64,000 bases of DNA from Modicisalibacter sp049808615 (GCF_049808615.1 NZ_JBNCAN010000018.1:40370-104369); one strand, 5' to 3'. Counted from the stretch's first letter, positions 32,859-41,080 are shown. Made by a program: numbers and translations. Notes: generated from the letters alone by a model not told the origin.

Positions 32859-33245
32859 TTAAACGCGGCGTTTCTTCGGCGGACGGCAGCCGTTGTGGGG
32901 AACGGGCGTCGCGTCGGTGATGCTTTGCACGCGAAAACCGGCGGCATTCAATGCGCGCACGGCAGACTCACGGCCAGGACCGGGGCCCTTGACCAGTACG
33001 TCGACGTTTTTCACACCATACTCGGCTGCAGCGGTCGCTGCACGTTCGCTTGCCACTTGAGCAGCGAACGGGGTGCTCTTGCGAGAACCACGAAAACCCG
33101 AACCACCGGAAGTCGCCCATGAAAGAGCGTTCCCCTGGCGGTCTGTGATCGTCACGATCGTGTTGTTAAAAGAGGCGTGGATATGCGCGATGGCATCCAC
33201 CACCTGCTTTTTAACCTTCTTACGGTTACTGCGCGGGTTAGCCAT
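32859..33245 (-). CDS. rpsK: 30S ribosomal protein S11
   Basis: A 128-residue uS11, located on the platform of the small subunit and contacting 16S rRNA near the E site. It has the conserved core AHIHASFNNTIVTITDRQGNALSWATSGGSGFRGSRKSTPFAAQVA and the basic C-terminus NGCRPPKKRRV. It is encoded 39 bases after rpsM and directly before rpsD. Confidence 0.98.
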   Translation of the reverse strand: MANPRSNRKKVKKQVVDAIAHIHASFNNTIVTITDRQGNALSWATSGGSGFRGSRKSTPFAAQVASERAATAAAEYGVKNVDVLVKGPGPGRESAVRALNAAGFRVQSITDATPVPHNGCRPPKKRRV

Positions 33246-33284
33246 GTTGATGTTTCTTCCTGTCTAAACGCCAGAACGTGCGTG

Positions 33285-33641
33285 TTATTTGCGAATCGGC
33301 TTACGCGGACCCTTGCGGGTACGCGCATTGGTCTTGGTGCGCTGTCCACGCAACGGAAGACCACGGCGATGACGCAGACCACGATAGCAACCCAGGTCCA
33401 TGAGACGCTTGATATTCAGCGTGACATCACGGCGAAGGTCGCCTTCAACGGTATATTTGCCGACTTCGGACCGCAGGGTATCCAGCTCTTCAGCGGATAG
33501 CTCCTGGATCTTGCTGGTCGGCGCTATGCCGGCTGCTGCACAGACTGCTTGTGCACGCGTGCGGCCAATCCCGAAGATGTAGGTCAGCGAGATCGCCGCA
33601 TGCTTGTTGTCCGGGATATTGACGCCTGCTATACGGGCCAT
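33285..33641 (-). CDS. rpsM: 30S ribosomal protein S13
   Basis: A 118-residue uS13 of normal length, lying at the head of the small subunit and contacting P-site tRNA and L5. It begins MARIAGVNIPDNKHAAISLTYIFGIG and contains GCYRGLRHRRGLPLRGQRTKTNARTRKGPRK. As the first alpha-operon gene it is normally close to rpmJ; here the gap is 273 bases and contains a long imperfect inverted repeat. Confidence 0.98.
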   Translation of the reverse strand: MARIAGVNIPDNKHAAISLTYIFGIGRTRAQAVCAAAGIAPTSKIQELSAEELDTLRSEVGKYTVEGDLRRDVTLNIKRLMDLGCYRGLRHRRGLPLRGQRTKTNARTRKGPRKPIRK

Positions 33642-33661
33642 CAGCTTACTCCGAAATTTAT

Positions 33662-33802
33662 GAAAAACCGCTTGAATGGCTGCACGGGCGAATCGCTGCG
33701 TTGTGCGGTGCTCGAAATCCTCACCTATCTTTCATAGGCTTCGGTTTTTGCGCTCCGTACGCCTTGCGCTTCACACCGCTCGCCGATTCAATCGGCGTTT
33801 TC
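33662..33802. repeat. MITE/REP-like imperfect inverted repeat between spc and alpha operons
   Basis: The left arm (33662-33728) and right arm (33734-33802) are roughly two-thirds complementary over their whole length, centred on CCTAT-CTTTC-ATAGG at 33724-33738. Both ends read GAAAA outward. The element is about 140 bases, has no coding potential and interrupts a junction that is usually short. It resembles miniature palindromic intergenic elements. The right arm also contains the short hairpin CGCCGAT-TCA-ATCGGCG at 33781-33797. Confidence 0.6.
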
Positions 33803-33848
33803 TGAGCGGCTTGCTCGATTTATCGTCTACAAAAGGCGCAATAGCGTA

Positions 33849-33878
33849 CCCTTTTGCTCCTCAAAGAGCAAGAGGGCA
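33849..33878. other. hairpin upstream of the palindromic element
   Basis: CCCTTTTGCTC and GAGCAAGAGGG form an imperfect hairpin around CTCAAA. It lies between rpmJ and the palindromic element. On the minus strand it could slow RNA polymerase or protect the end of the spc message; no T-run follows. Confidence 0.35.
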
Positions 33879-33914
33879 TGCCTGCCTGCACCCGCTTTAA
33901 ATCAGCGCGGTATG

Positions 33915-34028
33915 TTAACCCTGACGCTGTTTGTGCCGTGGCTCGATGCAAATGACGCGAACTGCGCCATTACGCCGAATGATCTTGCAATTGCGGCACA
34001 TTTTCTTGACGGAAGCTCGAACTTTCAT
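33915..34028 (-). CDS. rpmJ: 50S ribosomal protein L36
   Basis: A 37-residue bL36 found by reading the gap between secY and rpsM. It begins MKVRASVKKMCRNCKIIRRN and ends VRVICIEPRHKQRQG. The zinc-binding set Cys-x2-Cys, Cys and His is present (Cys11, Cys14, Cys27, His32), so this is the zinc-containing form. It sits at the end of the spc cluster 30 bases after secY, its usual place. The start is preceded by GGAGAGAACG. Confidence 0.97.
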   Translation of the reverse strand: MKVRASVKKMCRNCKIIRRNGAVRVICIEPRHKQRQG

Positions 34029-34058
34029 CGTTCTCTCCATTACACGGTGGTGTGCGCC

Positions 34059-35390
34059 TCAGCGCATCAAACCGCCGCTACCGTAGCCTTTCAGATTAGA
34101 CTTCTTCATCACCGACTCGTACTGATGCGACATCAGGTGAGACTGCACTTGCGCCATGAAATCCATGATCACCACCACCACGATCAGCAAGGAGGTGCCG
34201 CCAAAGAAGAATGGCACCTGCCAGGCCACGATCAGGAATTGAGGCATCAGAGAAACCGCGGTGATATAAAGGGCACCGAACAAGGTCAGGCGTGTCATGA
34301 CCTTGTCGATATAGCGAGCAGTCTGCTCACCTGGACGTATACCCGGCAAGAAAGCACCCGACTTCTTGAGGTTGTCGGCCACATCCTTGGGATTGAAGAC
34401 CAGCGCTGTGTAAAAGAAGCAGAAGAATACCACTGCCGCAGCGAAAAGCAAGATGTACAACGGCTGCCCTGGGCCCAATGACTGCGATGCCGCCTGCAGC
34501 CATTCGAAGCCTTCTGCAGAACCAACCCACTGACCGATCGAGGCCGGGAACAGCAGAATACTCGAAGCGAAGATCGCCGGAATAACGCCTGCCATATTGA
34601 CCTTGAGCGGCAGGTAGCTGCTCTGACCTGCATACATCTTGTTGCCAACCTGGCGACGAGGATAGTTCACCGTAATACGGCGCTGACCGCGCTCGATGAA
34701 TACCACGAAGGCCACGGTAGCGATCGCCAATGCCGTTAATGCCAGCAAGGGCAGAACGTTCCAGGCGCCATCGTTGCGCGCCAGCTCGAAGGACTGCCCG
34801 ATAGCACCAGGGAGCCCCGCGACGATACCCGCGAAGATGAGCAATGAAATACCATTGCCGATACCCTTCTCGGTAATCTGCTCGCCCAGCCACATCAGAA
34901 ATACCGCACCGGCCACGAACGAGACGATCGCGGTGAAGTAGAAGCTGAAGTCACTGGTATAGGTTACACCCTGCCCAACCAGACCGACTGCCATGCCGGT
35001 CGCCTGGATCAGCGCCAGTACGACGGTGCCGTAGCGGGTATACTGGCTGATCTTGCGACGCCCGGCCTCACCTTCCTTCTTCAGCTGTTCCAGCTGGGGT
35101 GAGGTTGCTGTTAGAAGCTGCATGATGATCGACGCAGAGATGTAGGGCATGATACCCAATGCGAGAATACTCATGCGCTCCAGCGCACCCCCCGAGAACA
35201 TGTTGAACAGGCTCAGGATAGTGCCCTGGTTTTCTCTAAACAGCGCAGCAAGCTGATCAGGATTGATGCCCGGGACGGGAATGTGAGCACCAATGCGGTA
35301 CACCACGATGGCAATGAACACGAAGCGCAGTCGCGCCCAGAGCTCACTCAACCCGCTACCCATTGCTGGCATGTTTCCTGATTTAGCCAT
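34059..35390 (-). CDS. secY: preprotein translocase channel SecY
   Basis: A 443-residue protein with 10 membrane helices, the same length as E. coli SecY. It forms the protein-conducting pore with SecE and SecG. Conserved features are the plug-region helix 2a (SLFNMFSGGALERMSILALGIMPYISASI), the cytoplasmic loop 4-5 (GEQITEKGIGNGISLLIFAGI), loop 6-7 (GQRRITVNYPRRQVG) and loop 8-9 (FNPKDVADNLKKSGAFLPGIRPG). Its ATG directly follows the rplO stop (TAAATG), so translation is tightly coupled. Confidence 0.98.
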   Translation of the reverse strand: MAKSGNMPAMGSGLSELWARLRFVFIAIVVYRIGAHIPVPGINPDQLAALFRENQGTILSLFNMFSGGALERMSILALGIMPYISASIIMQLLTATSPQLEQLKKEGEAGRRKISQYTRYGTVVLALIQATGMAVGLVGQGVTYTSDFSFYFTAIVSFVAGAVFLMWLGEQITEKGIGNGISLLIFAGIVAGLPGAIGQSFELARNDGAWNVLPLLALTALAIATVAFVVFIERGQRRITVNYPRRQVGNKMYAGQSSYLPLKVNMAGVIPAIFASSILLFPASIGQWVGSAEGFEWLQAASQSLGPGQPLYILLFAAAVVFFCFFYTALVFNPKDVADNLKKSGAFLPGIRPGEQTARYIDKVMTRLTLFGALYITAVSLMPQFLIVAWQVPFFFGGTSLLIVVVVIMDFMAQVQSHLMSHQYESVMKKSNLKGYGSGGLMR

Positions 35391-35825
35391 TTAGTCCTCG
35401 ACCTTGCCGCCGGCGGCTTCGATGGCGGCCCGGGCACCCTTCGTGACCCTGAGACCACGAACGGTAACCGCCCTGTTCAATTCGCCAGAGAGGATGACCT
35501 TCGCATACTGGGTAGCATCCTTGAGCACATTGGCTTTCTTCAATGCAGCCAGATCGGCGATATCACCGTCGACCTTACCGAGTTCGGCTAGACGCACCTC
35601 TTCCGAGACCATGGACTTGGCAGAGGTAAAGCCGTACTTCGGCAGACGCCGCTGCAGTGGCATCTGACCACCCTCGAAACCGGGCTTGACGCTACCGCCG
35701 GAACGAGACTTCAGGCCTTTATGACCACGACCACCGGTCTTACCAAGGCCGGAGCCGATGCCACGACCCACACGCTTAGCGGCATGCTTGGAACCCGGTG
35801 CCGGGCTCAGGCTATTGAGTTTCAT
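35391..35825 (-). CDS. rplO: 50S ribosomal protein L15
   Basis: A 144-residue uL15, a late-assembly protein of the large subunit. It begins MKLNSLSPAPGSKHAAKRVGRGIGSGLGKTGGRGHKG, the typical glycine- and arginine-rich extension, and ends in a globular domain (VTVRGLRVTKGARAAIEAAGG). It is three bases after rpmD and its stop is immediately followed by the secY ATG. Confidence 0.98.
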   Translation of the reverse strand: MKLNSLSPAPGSKHAAKRVGRGIGSGLGKTGGRGHKGLKSRSGGSVKPGFEGGQMPLQRRLPKYGFTSAKSMVSEEVRLAELGKVDGDIADLAALKKANVLKDATQYAKVILSGELNRAVTVRGLRVTKGARAAIEAAGGKVED

Positions 35826-35828
35826 GGA

Positions 35829-36011
35829 TTATTCTCCCTCAACACGCACAAGGTAATTAACCTTGTTGACCATGCCGCGCACGGCAGGGGTGTCTTCCAA
35901 CTCGACTGTATGACCGATACGACGCAGCCCAAGCCCTTTCATGGTGGCCTTGTGCTTTTCCAATACGCCGATGGTGCTACGAATCTGAGTCACTTTGATC
36001 GAAACTGCCAT
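35829..36011 (-). CDS. rpmD: 50S ribosomal protein L30
   Basis: A 60-residue uL30 beginning MAVSIKVTQIRSTIGVLEKHKATMKGLGL and ending in DTPAVRGMVNKVNYLVRVEGE. The start at 36011 is set by the conserved N-terminus; the frame continues upstream into rpsE but without homology. It has seven bases between the rpsE stop and its ATG, the standard spc-operon arrangement. Confidence 0.98.
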   Translation of the reverse strand: MAVSIKVTQIRSTIGVLEKHKATMKGLGLRRIGHTVELEDTPAVRGMVNKVNYLVRVEGE

Positions 36012-36018
36012 GATTGCC

Positions 36019-36519
36019 TTACCCCGCGATCTCTTCAACGGACAAGCCACGTTTGGCGGCAATGTCTTCCGGAGCTTGCATGGCGGAAAGACCATTGATG
36101 GTCGCCCGCACCACGTTCACCGGGTTGGTGGAACCGTAACACTTGGCCAGGACGTCATGGACGCCCGCCAGTTCGAGCACGGAGCGCATGGCACCGCCGG
36201 CAATGATCCCGGTACCCTCGGAAGCCGGCTGCATATATACCTTGGAGGCACCGTGACGAGCCTTGACCGGATATTGCAGCGTGTGGCCGCTGAGGCTGAC
36301 CTTGATCATGTTGCGACGGGCCTGATCCATGGCCTTCTGGATCGCCACCGGCACTTCCCGCGCCTTGCCACGACCGAAACCCACACGACCATTGCCATCG
36401 CCAACGACAGTCAAGGCAGTGAAGCCGAAAATACGGCCACCCTTGACTACCTTGGCGACGCGGTTGACCTGCACGAGTTTCTCTTGCAGATCGCCGCTTT
36501 GCTGTTCGTTCTTCGCCAT
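36019..36519 (-). CDS. rpsE: 30S ribosomal protein S5
   Basis: A 166-residue uS5, important for decoding accuracy together with S4. It has the double-stranded RNA-binding-like N-terminal domain (KLVQVNRVAKVVKGGRIFGFTALTVVGDGNGRVGFGRGKAREVPVAIQKAM) and the C-terminal domain ending in MRSVLELAGVHDVLAKCYGSTNPVNVVRAT. The loop residues altered in spectinomycin-resistant mutants of other species (KVVKGG) look wild type. Confidence 0.98.
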   Translation of the reverse strand: MAKNEQQSGDLQEKLVQVNRVAKVVKGGRIFGFTALTVVGDGNGRVGFGRGKAREVPVAIQKAMDQARRNMIKVSLSGHTLQYPVKARHGASKVYMQPASEGTGIIAGGAMRSVLELAGVHDVLAKCYGSTNPVNVVRATINGLSAMQAPEDIAAKRGLSVEEIAG

Positions 36520-36530
36520 CGTAAAACCCT

Positions 36531-36881
36531 TTAGAATTCCAGGCCGCCTTCGCGAGCGGCGTCGGCCAGGGCCTTGACCCGACCGTGGTACTTGAACCCG
36601 GCGCGATCGAAGGCAACTTGTTTGATGCCCGCTTCCTTGGCGCGTTCGGCAATCAATGCACCCACCTTGGCGGCAGCATCCGCATTGCCAGTGCCTCCTT
36701 CACGCAGGGACTTGTCCAGCGTGGAAGCGCTGGCCAACACCTTGTCACCTTGCGGCGAGATGATCTGCGCGTAGATATGACGCGGGGTACGGTTGACACA
36801 CAGGCGGTACACGCCCAGCTCGCGGATCTTGGCGCGAGCGCGGCGGGCACGACGGAGACGAGATTCTTTCTTCGCGTTCAT
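36531..36881 (-). CDS. rplR: 50S ribosomal protein L18
   Basis: A 116-residue uL18, which binds 5S rRNA together with L5 and L25. Its basic N-terminus is followed by LCVNRTPRHIYAQIISPQGDKVLASASTLDKSLR and ends VAFDRAGFKYHGRVKALADAAREGGLEF, as in the family. It has 9 and 11 bases to its neighbours in the spc cluster. Confidence 0.98.
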   Translation of the reverse strand: MNAKKESRLRRARRARAKIRELGVYRLCVNRTPRHIYAQIISPQGDKVLASASTLDKSLREGGTGNADAAAKVGALIAERAKEAGIKQVAFDRAGFKYHGRVKALADAAREGGLEF

Positions 36882-36890
36882 AACCCTGCC

Positions 36891-37421
36891 TTACTTCTTC
36901 TTGGCTTCTTTGCGGCGGACCTGCTCGTCGCCATACCGAATACCCTTGCCTTTATAAGGCTCAGGTGGACGGAAGGCTCGGATTTCCGCGGCGACCTGAC
37001 CGAGTTGCTGCTTGTCCGCGCTCTTAAGCACGATGACGGTGTTCTTCGGCGTTTCCACCGTAACACCCTCGGGCAGCGTGTACTCGATCGGGTGAGAGAA
37101 GCCCAATGTCAGGTTTAGCGTCTTGCCACTTGCCTGGGCACGGTAGCCGACGCCATTGATTTCGAGAGACTTGGTAAAGCCCTCGGAAGCACCGGTGACC
37201 ATATTCTGGACCAGTGCGCGGGTAGTACCAGCCATCGCCCAGCTCTTGGCTTGTGCACTGGGCTTGAAGGTCAACTGGCTGTCTTCCTGACCGATCTCCA
37301 CATCGGGATGAACGGTCATACCAAGCGTGCCCTGGCTACCCTTGACGGTCAGCTGATCGCCGTCGAGCTTGGCCTCGACGCCGTTGGGCAATTTAACCGG
37401 ATACTTGGCTACGCGGGACAT
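36891..37421 (-). CDS. rplF: 50S ribosomal protein L6
   Basis: A 176-residue uL6, near the factor-binding region of the large subunit. It begins MSRVAKYPVKLPNGVEAKLDGDQLTVKGSQGTL and has two similar domains, the second with TVETPKNTVIVLKSADKQQLGQVAAEIRAFRPPEPYKGKGIRY. The Lys-rich end is typical. It is nine bases from both rpsH and rplR. Confidence 0.98.
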   Translation of the reverse strand: MSRVAKYPVKLPNGVEAKLDGDQLTVKGSQGTLGMTVHPDVEIGQEDSQLTFKPSAQAKSWAMAGTTRALVQNMVTGASEGFTKSLEINGVGYRAQASGKTLNLTLGFSHPIEYTLPEGVTVETPKNTVIVLKSADKQQLGQVAAEIRAFRPPEPYKGKGIRYGDEQVRRKEAKKK

Positions 37422-37430
37422 TCGTCACTC

Positions 37431-37823
37431 CTAGAATACGGTGCAGATGACTTCGCCACCGACCCCGGCATGACGTGCCGCACGATCGGTCATCACGCCT
37501 TGCGAGGTGGATACGATCGCGACACCTAGGCCATCCGCGACCTTCGGCAGCTCGCCCTTGCCCTTGTAGATGCGCAGGGACGGCTTGGAAACTCGCTGGA
37601 TATGCTCGATGACCGGCTTACCCTCGAAATACTTGAGGGTGACGGACAACTCGGGCTTGGTACCTTCAGCGACAGCGAAGTCGTTGATATAGCCCTCTTC
37701 CTTCAGCACACGGGCCACTTCGACCTTGAGCTTGGAAGACGGCATGTTGACCGCCTCCTTGGTGGCCATTTGCGCATTGCGGATACGAGTGAACATATCC
37801 GCCAGCGTATCTTGCATACTCAT
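37431..37823 (-). CDS. rpsH: 30S ribosomal protein S8
   Basis: A 130-residue uS8, a primary 16S rRNA-binding protein and, in E. coli, the translational repressor of the spc operon through a site near rplE. It begins MSMQDTLADMFTRIRNAQMATKEAVNMPSSKLK and ends with the signature GVAIVSTSQGVMTDRAARHAGVGGEVICTVF. It is 30 bases after rpsN. Confidence 0.98.
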   Translation of the reverse strand: MSMQDTLADMFTRIRNAQMATKEAVNMPSSKLKVEVARVLKEEGYINDFAVAEGTKPELSVTLKYFEGKPVIEHIQRVSKPSLRIYKGKGELPKVADGLGVAIVSTSQGVMTDRAARHAGVGGEVICTVF

Positions 37824-37853
37824 TACGTTACGCTCCTGATTCTCGACGTGGCG

Positions 37854-38159
37854 TTACCAACTGGACTTCTTGAGCCCAGGAACATCGCCACGCATCGCGG
37901 CTTCGCGCAGCTTGTTGCGGCCCAGCCCGAACTTGTTGTAGAAGCCGTGAGGACGACCCGTGATACGGCACCGATTAGTGCGACGTACCGGGCTAGAATC
38001 CCGCGGCAACGACTGCAGCTTGAGCTGAGCGTCGAAGCGCTCTTCATCAGAAGCGTTGACGTCGTGAATGATGGCCTTGAGCTCTGCACGTTTGGCGGCA
38101 TATTTGTCGACCAGCTTCGCGCGCTTGAGCTCACGCTCGATCATGCTTTTCTTTGCCAT
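37854..38159 (-). CDS. rpsN: 30S ribosomal protein S14
   Basis: A 101-residue uS14 of the long, zinc-independent type: there is no CxxC pair in the C-terminal part (NRCRITGRPHGFYNKFGLGRNKLREAAMRGDVPGLKKSSW). This is the usual form in gammaproteobacteria and does not depend on zinc. It lies between rplE and rpsH, ten bases from the former. Confidence 0.98.
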   Translation of the reverse strand: MAKKSMIERELKRAKLVDKYAAKRAELKAIIHDVNASDEERFDAQLKLQSLPRDSSPVRRTNRCRITGRPHGFYNKFGLGRNKLREAAMRGDVPGLKKSSW

Positions 38160-38169
38160 GATGCTACCC

Positions 38170-38709
38170 TTATTTCTTGAACGGGAAGTTCAGCGCGCTC
38201 AGCAGAGCACGACCTTCTTCATCGCTGGTGGCAGTGGTGGTGATCGTCACATCCAACCCACGAATCCGATCGATTTTATCATACTCGAGCTCGGGGAAGA
38301 TGATCTGCTCACGCACACCCATGGAGTAGTTGCCACGCCCATCGAAGGACTTCGGGTTGAGACCACGAAAATCCCGCACGCGAGGAATCGCGATGTTCAC
38401 CAGACGATCAAGGAAATCCCACATGCGCTCACGGCGCAGCGTCACCTTGATCCCGATCGGCCAGCCTTCACGGACCTTAAAGCCCGCGATGGACTTGCGC
38501 GCCTTGGTGACTACCGGCTTCTGACCGGAGAGTTTTTCCATGTCAGCGACGGCATTGTCGATCAGCTTCTTGTCGCTGGTCGCCTCGCCGATGCCCATGT
38601 TCAGGGTCACCTTGGTGATTCGCGGCACCTGCATGACATTGGCATAGCTGAACTGCTCTCTGAGTCCTGCCATTACTTCGTTTTGATAACGTTCTTTCAA
38701 GTTCGCCAT
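38170..38709 (-). CDS. rplE: 50S ribosomal protein L5
   Basis: A 179-residue uL5, which binds 5S rRNA and contacts P-site tRNA across the subunit bridge. It begins MANLKERYQNEVMAGLREQFSYANVMQVPRITKVTLNMGIGEA and contains KPVVTKARKSIAGFKVREGWPIGIKVTLRRERMWDFLDRL. It is 18 bases after rplX in the spc cluster. Confidence 0.98.
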   Translation of the reverse strand: MANLKERYQNEVMAGLREQFSYANVMQVPRITKVTLNMGIGEATSDKKLIDNAVADMEKLSGQKPVVTKARKSIAGFKVREGWPIGIKVTLRRERMWDFLDRLVNIAIPRVRDFRGLNPKSFDGRGNYSMGVREQIIFPELEYDKIDRIRGLDVTITTTATSDEEGRALLSALNFPFKK

Positions 38710-38727
38710 TTTGCTACCCGACTCGCG

Positions 38728-39045
38728 TTAGGCGTCGATCTGCTTCTGCGTCGACTTGTAGATACGTACCTTGGTACCGTCTTCCGACATCTGGAAGCCG
38801 ACGCGATCCGCTTTGCCGGTCTCCGAATTGAAGATGGCCACGTTGGACGCGTGAATCGGAGCCTCGCGCTCGACGATACCCCCCTGGTTGCCCGCCATGG
38901 GGTTGGGCTTGGTGTGACGCTTGATCATGTTCACACCGGACACGACATAGCGGCTGTTCTGAAGAACCCGCTTGATCGTGCCACGCTTGCCCTTGTCCTT
39001 GCCGGCAATGACGATCACTTCATCGTCACGTTTGATCTTTTGCAT
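38728..39045 (-). CDS. rplX: 50S ribosomal protein L24
   Basis: A 105-residue uL24, an assembly initiator near the exit tunnel. It starts with a KOW motif (MQKIKRDDEVIVIAGKDKGKRGTIKRVL), followed by VSGVNMIKRHTKPNPMAGNQGGIVEREAPIHASNVAIF. It is located 14 bases after rplN. Confidence 0.98.
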   Translation of the reverse strand: MQKIKRDDEVIVIAGKDKGKRGTIKRVLQNSRYVVSGVNMIKRHTKPNPMAGNQGGIVEREAPIHASNVAIFNSETGKADRVGFQMSEDGTKVRIYKSTQKQIDA

Positions 39046-39059
39046 ATCCGCCTCGCTCC

Positions 39060-39431
39060 TTACAGCACTTCAGGCGCCAAGGAAATGATCTTCATGAACT
39101 TCTCAGTCCGCAGTTCACGAGTTACCGGTCCGAAGATACGGGTGCCGATCGGCTGTTCGTTGGTGTTGTTCAACAGAACTGCCGCATTTCCGTCGAAGCG
39201 AATCAGCGACCCGTCGGGACGACGGACGCCGCTCCGGGTACGGACCACCACTGCCTTCATGACCTGGCCTTTCTTGACCTTGCCACGCGGAATGGCTTCC
39301 TTCACCGTCACCTTGATGACGTCACCGACACGGGCGTAACGACGGTGGGAACCGCCCAGCACCTTGATGCATTGCACCCGGCGCGCACCGCTGTTGTCGG
39401 CGACATCCAGCATTGTCTGAGTCTGAATCAT
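39060..39431 (-). CDS. rplN: 50S ribosomal protein L14
   Basis: A 123-residue uL14, lying at the subunit interface and the docking site of RsfS. It begins MIQTQTMLDVADNSGARRVQCIKVLGGSHRRYA and ends RIFGPVTRELRTEKFMKIISLAPEVL. It is the first gene of the classical spc cluster, 54 bases after rpsQ; I see no separate strong promoter in that gap, so read-through from the S10 cluster is likely. Confidence 0.98.
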   Translation of the reverse strand: MIQTQTMLDVADNSGARRVQCIKVLGGSHRRYARVGDVIKVTVKEAIPRGKVKKGQVMKAVVVRTRSGVRRPDGSLIRFDGNAAVLLNNTNEQPIGTRIFGPVTRELRTEKFMKIISLAPEVL

Positions 39432-39485
39432 CGGTTTTCTCCAAACCTAATCTGGCTGCACTGATTACGAAAAACCTGGCCGAAC

Positions 39486-39746
39486 TCAGCCCCGGGCCTG
39501 TTCGACCACCTCAACCAGTGTCCAGGACTTTTTCTTCGACAGCGGGCGGCACTCCTCGATGGAAACCGTATCGCCCTGCTTCGCCTGGTTCGCCTCATCA
39601 TGGGCGTGCAGCTTGGTGGAGCGCTTCACGTATTTGCCATAGATCGGATGACGCTCGCGGCGCTCGATCATTACGACGATGGACTTATCCATCTTGTCGC
39701 TCACCACCTTGCCGGTGAGCGTACGGGCTTTCTTTTCTTCGGCCAT
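39486..39746 (-). CDS. rpsQ: 30S ribosomal protein S17
   Basis: An 86-residue uS17, a primary 16S rRNA-binding protein. It begins MAEEKKARTLTGKVVSDKMDKSIVVMIERRERHPIYGKYVKRSTKLHAHDE and contains GDTVSIEECRPLSKKKSWTLVEVVE. It is the last gene of the S10 cluster and starts one base after the rpmC stop. Confidence 0.98.
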   Translation of the reverse strand: MAEEKKARTLTGKVVSDKMDKSIVVMIERRERHPIYGKYVKRSTKLHAHDEANQAKQGDTVSIEECRPLSKKKSWTLVEVVEQARG

Positions 39747-39747
39747 C

Positions 39748-39939
39748 TCAGTTACCTGCCTTCTCGTTGAGCACCGTCTTCACGCGGGCGATATCCCGGC
39801 GCACCTGCTTGAGCAGATGGGTCTGGCTCAATTGGCCGGTAGCCTTCTGCATGCGCAGATTGAACTGCTCGCGGAGGAGTTCGAAAAGCTGCTCCTGCAG
39901 TGCGTCGGCCGACTTTTCGCGAATTTCCTGAGCTTTCAT
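39748..39939 (-). CDS. rpmC: 50S ribosomal protein L29
   Basis: A 63-residue uL29 beginning MKAQEIREKSADALQEQLFELLREQFNLRMQKATGQL, two helices lying near the tunnel exit where signal-recognition particle and trigger factor dock. The ATG at 39939 is used; it overlaps the rplP stop in TGATG. A GTG directly before it at 39942 is less likely. Confidence 0.97.
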   Translation of the reverse strand: MKAQEIREKSADALQEQLFELLREQFNLRMQKATGQLSQTHLLKQVRRDIARVKTVLNEKAGN

Positions 39940-40352
39940 CACATCACCGTCCGTTTCACAAAGGTGGTGGAGACGGGCATCTTGCGCGCCGCAAGAGTAA
40001 ACGCTTCCCGCGCCAACTCTTCGGAAACGCCCTCGATTTCATAGAGCACTCTGCCAGGCTGAATCTGTGCGACCCAGTACTCGACGGAGCCCTTACCCTT
40101 ACCCATCCGGACTTCCAACGGCTTCTCTGTGATCGGCTTGTCCGGGAAAACGCGAATCCAGATCTTCCCGCCACGCTTGACGTGACGAGTGATGGCGCGA
40201 CGACCCGCCTCGATCTGGCGCGCAGTAATACGCCCGCGGCCAGTCGCCTTAAGGCCGTACTCGCCGAAGCTCACCTTGCTTCCGCGATGTGCCAGACCGC
40301 GATTGCGGCCTTTCATCACCTTGCGGAATTTCATGCGCTTGGGTTGCAACAT
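39939..40352 (-). CDS. rplP: 50S ribosomal protein L16
   Basis: A 137-residue uL16, placed beside the A-site tRNA elbow and needed for peptidyl-transferase activity. It begins MLQPKRMKFRKVMKGRNRGLAHRGSKVSFGEYGLKATGRGRITARQIEAGRRAITR. RVFPDKPITEKPLEVRMGKGKGSVEYWVAQIQPGRV carries the loop with the Arg hydroxylated by YcfD in E. coli. Its stop overlaps the rpmC start. Confidence 0.98.
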   Translation of the reverse strand: MLQPKRMKFRKVMKGRNRGLAHRGSKVSFGEYGLKATGRGRITARQIEAGRRAITRHVKRGGKIWIRVFPDKPITEKPLEVRMGKGKGSVEYWVAQIQPGRVLYEIEGVSEELAREAFTLAARKMPVSTTFVKRTVM

Positions 40353-40367
40353 CGACTACATCTCCCC

Positions 40368-41069
40368 TTACTTGGAACCTTTCTTCTTGGGTGCGGGCTG
40401 GCTTTGCGGCTGCTTCTGCTTGGCACGCACCTCTTCGATGCCCCCGAGGATTTCACCCTTGAAGATCCACACCTTGACGCCGATGACGCCGTAGGTGGTG
40501 TGTGCTTCGTAGGTGGCGTAATCGATATCCGCGCGCAGGGTGTGCAGTGGTACACGTCCTTCGCGATACCATTCGGTACGCGCGATTTCCGCACCGCCGA
40601 GACGACCGGACAACTGGATCTTGATACCACCGGCGCCAAGACGCATGGCGTTTTGTACCGCGCGCTTCATGGCACGCCGGAACATCACACGACGCTCGAG
40701 CTGACCAGCCACGTTCTGAGCGACCAGAACCGCATCGAGCTCCGGCTTGCGCACTTCCTCGATGTTGACGTGCACCGGCACGCCCATCATCTCGGCTACC
40801 TCGCGACGCAGGCGATCGACATCTTCGCCTTTCTTGCCGATCACGATGCCCGGACGAGCAGTGTGAATGGTAATACGAGCATTGTTCGCAGGGCGCTCGA
40901 TGGCGATACGGCTCACGGAGGCGTTCTTGAGACGCTGCTCCAGGAAACGACGCACCTCGAGATCATTGTTCAACTTGTCGGCATAAGCACCGCGCTCGGC
41001 ATACCAGACCGACGTGTGGTCCTTGACGATGCCCAGCCGAATGCCTGTCGGATTTACTTTCTGACCCAT
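40368..41069 (-). CDS. rpsC: 30S ribosomal protein S3
   Basis: A 233-residue uS3 at the mRNA entry tunnel, with helicase-like function. It begins MGQKVNPTGIRLGIVKDHTSVWYAE, which fixes the start at 41069; upstream in-frame sequence is not conserved. The KH domain is seen as ARPGIVIGKKGEDVDRLRREVAEM, and the C-terminal domain contains GRLGGAEIARTEWYREGRVPLHTLRADIDY. It ends in a Lys/Gln-rich tail. Confidence 0.98.
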   Translation of the reverse strand: MGQKVNPTGIRLGIVKDHTSVWYAERGAYADKLNNDLEVRRFLEQRLKNASVSRIAIERPANNARITIHTARPGIVIGKKGEDVDRLRREVAEMMGVPVHVNIEEVRKPELDAVLVAQNVAGQLERRVMFRRAMKRAVQNAMRLGAGGIKIQLSGRLGGAEIARTEWYREGRVPLHTLRADIDYATYEAHTTYGVIGVKVWIFKGEILGGIEEVRAKQKQPQSQPAPKKKGSK

Positions 41070-41080
41070 GTGGTCGACTC

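Noticed and set aside
33912..34481. 189-codon plus-strand frame over the secY end and rpmJ
   Set aside because: The minus strand encodes L36 and SecY here; the plus frame has no homology that I recognise.
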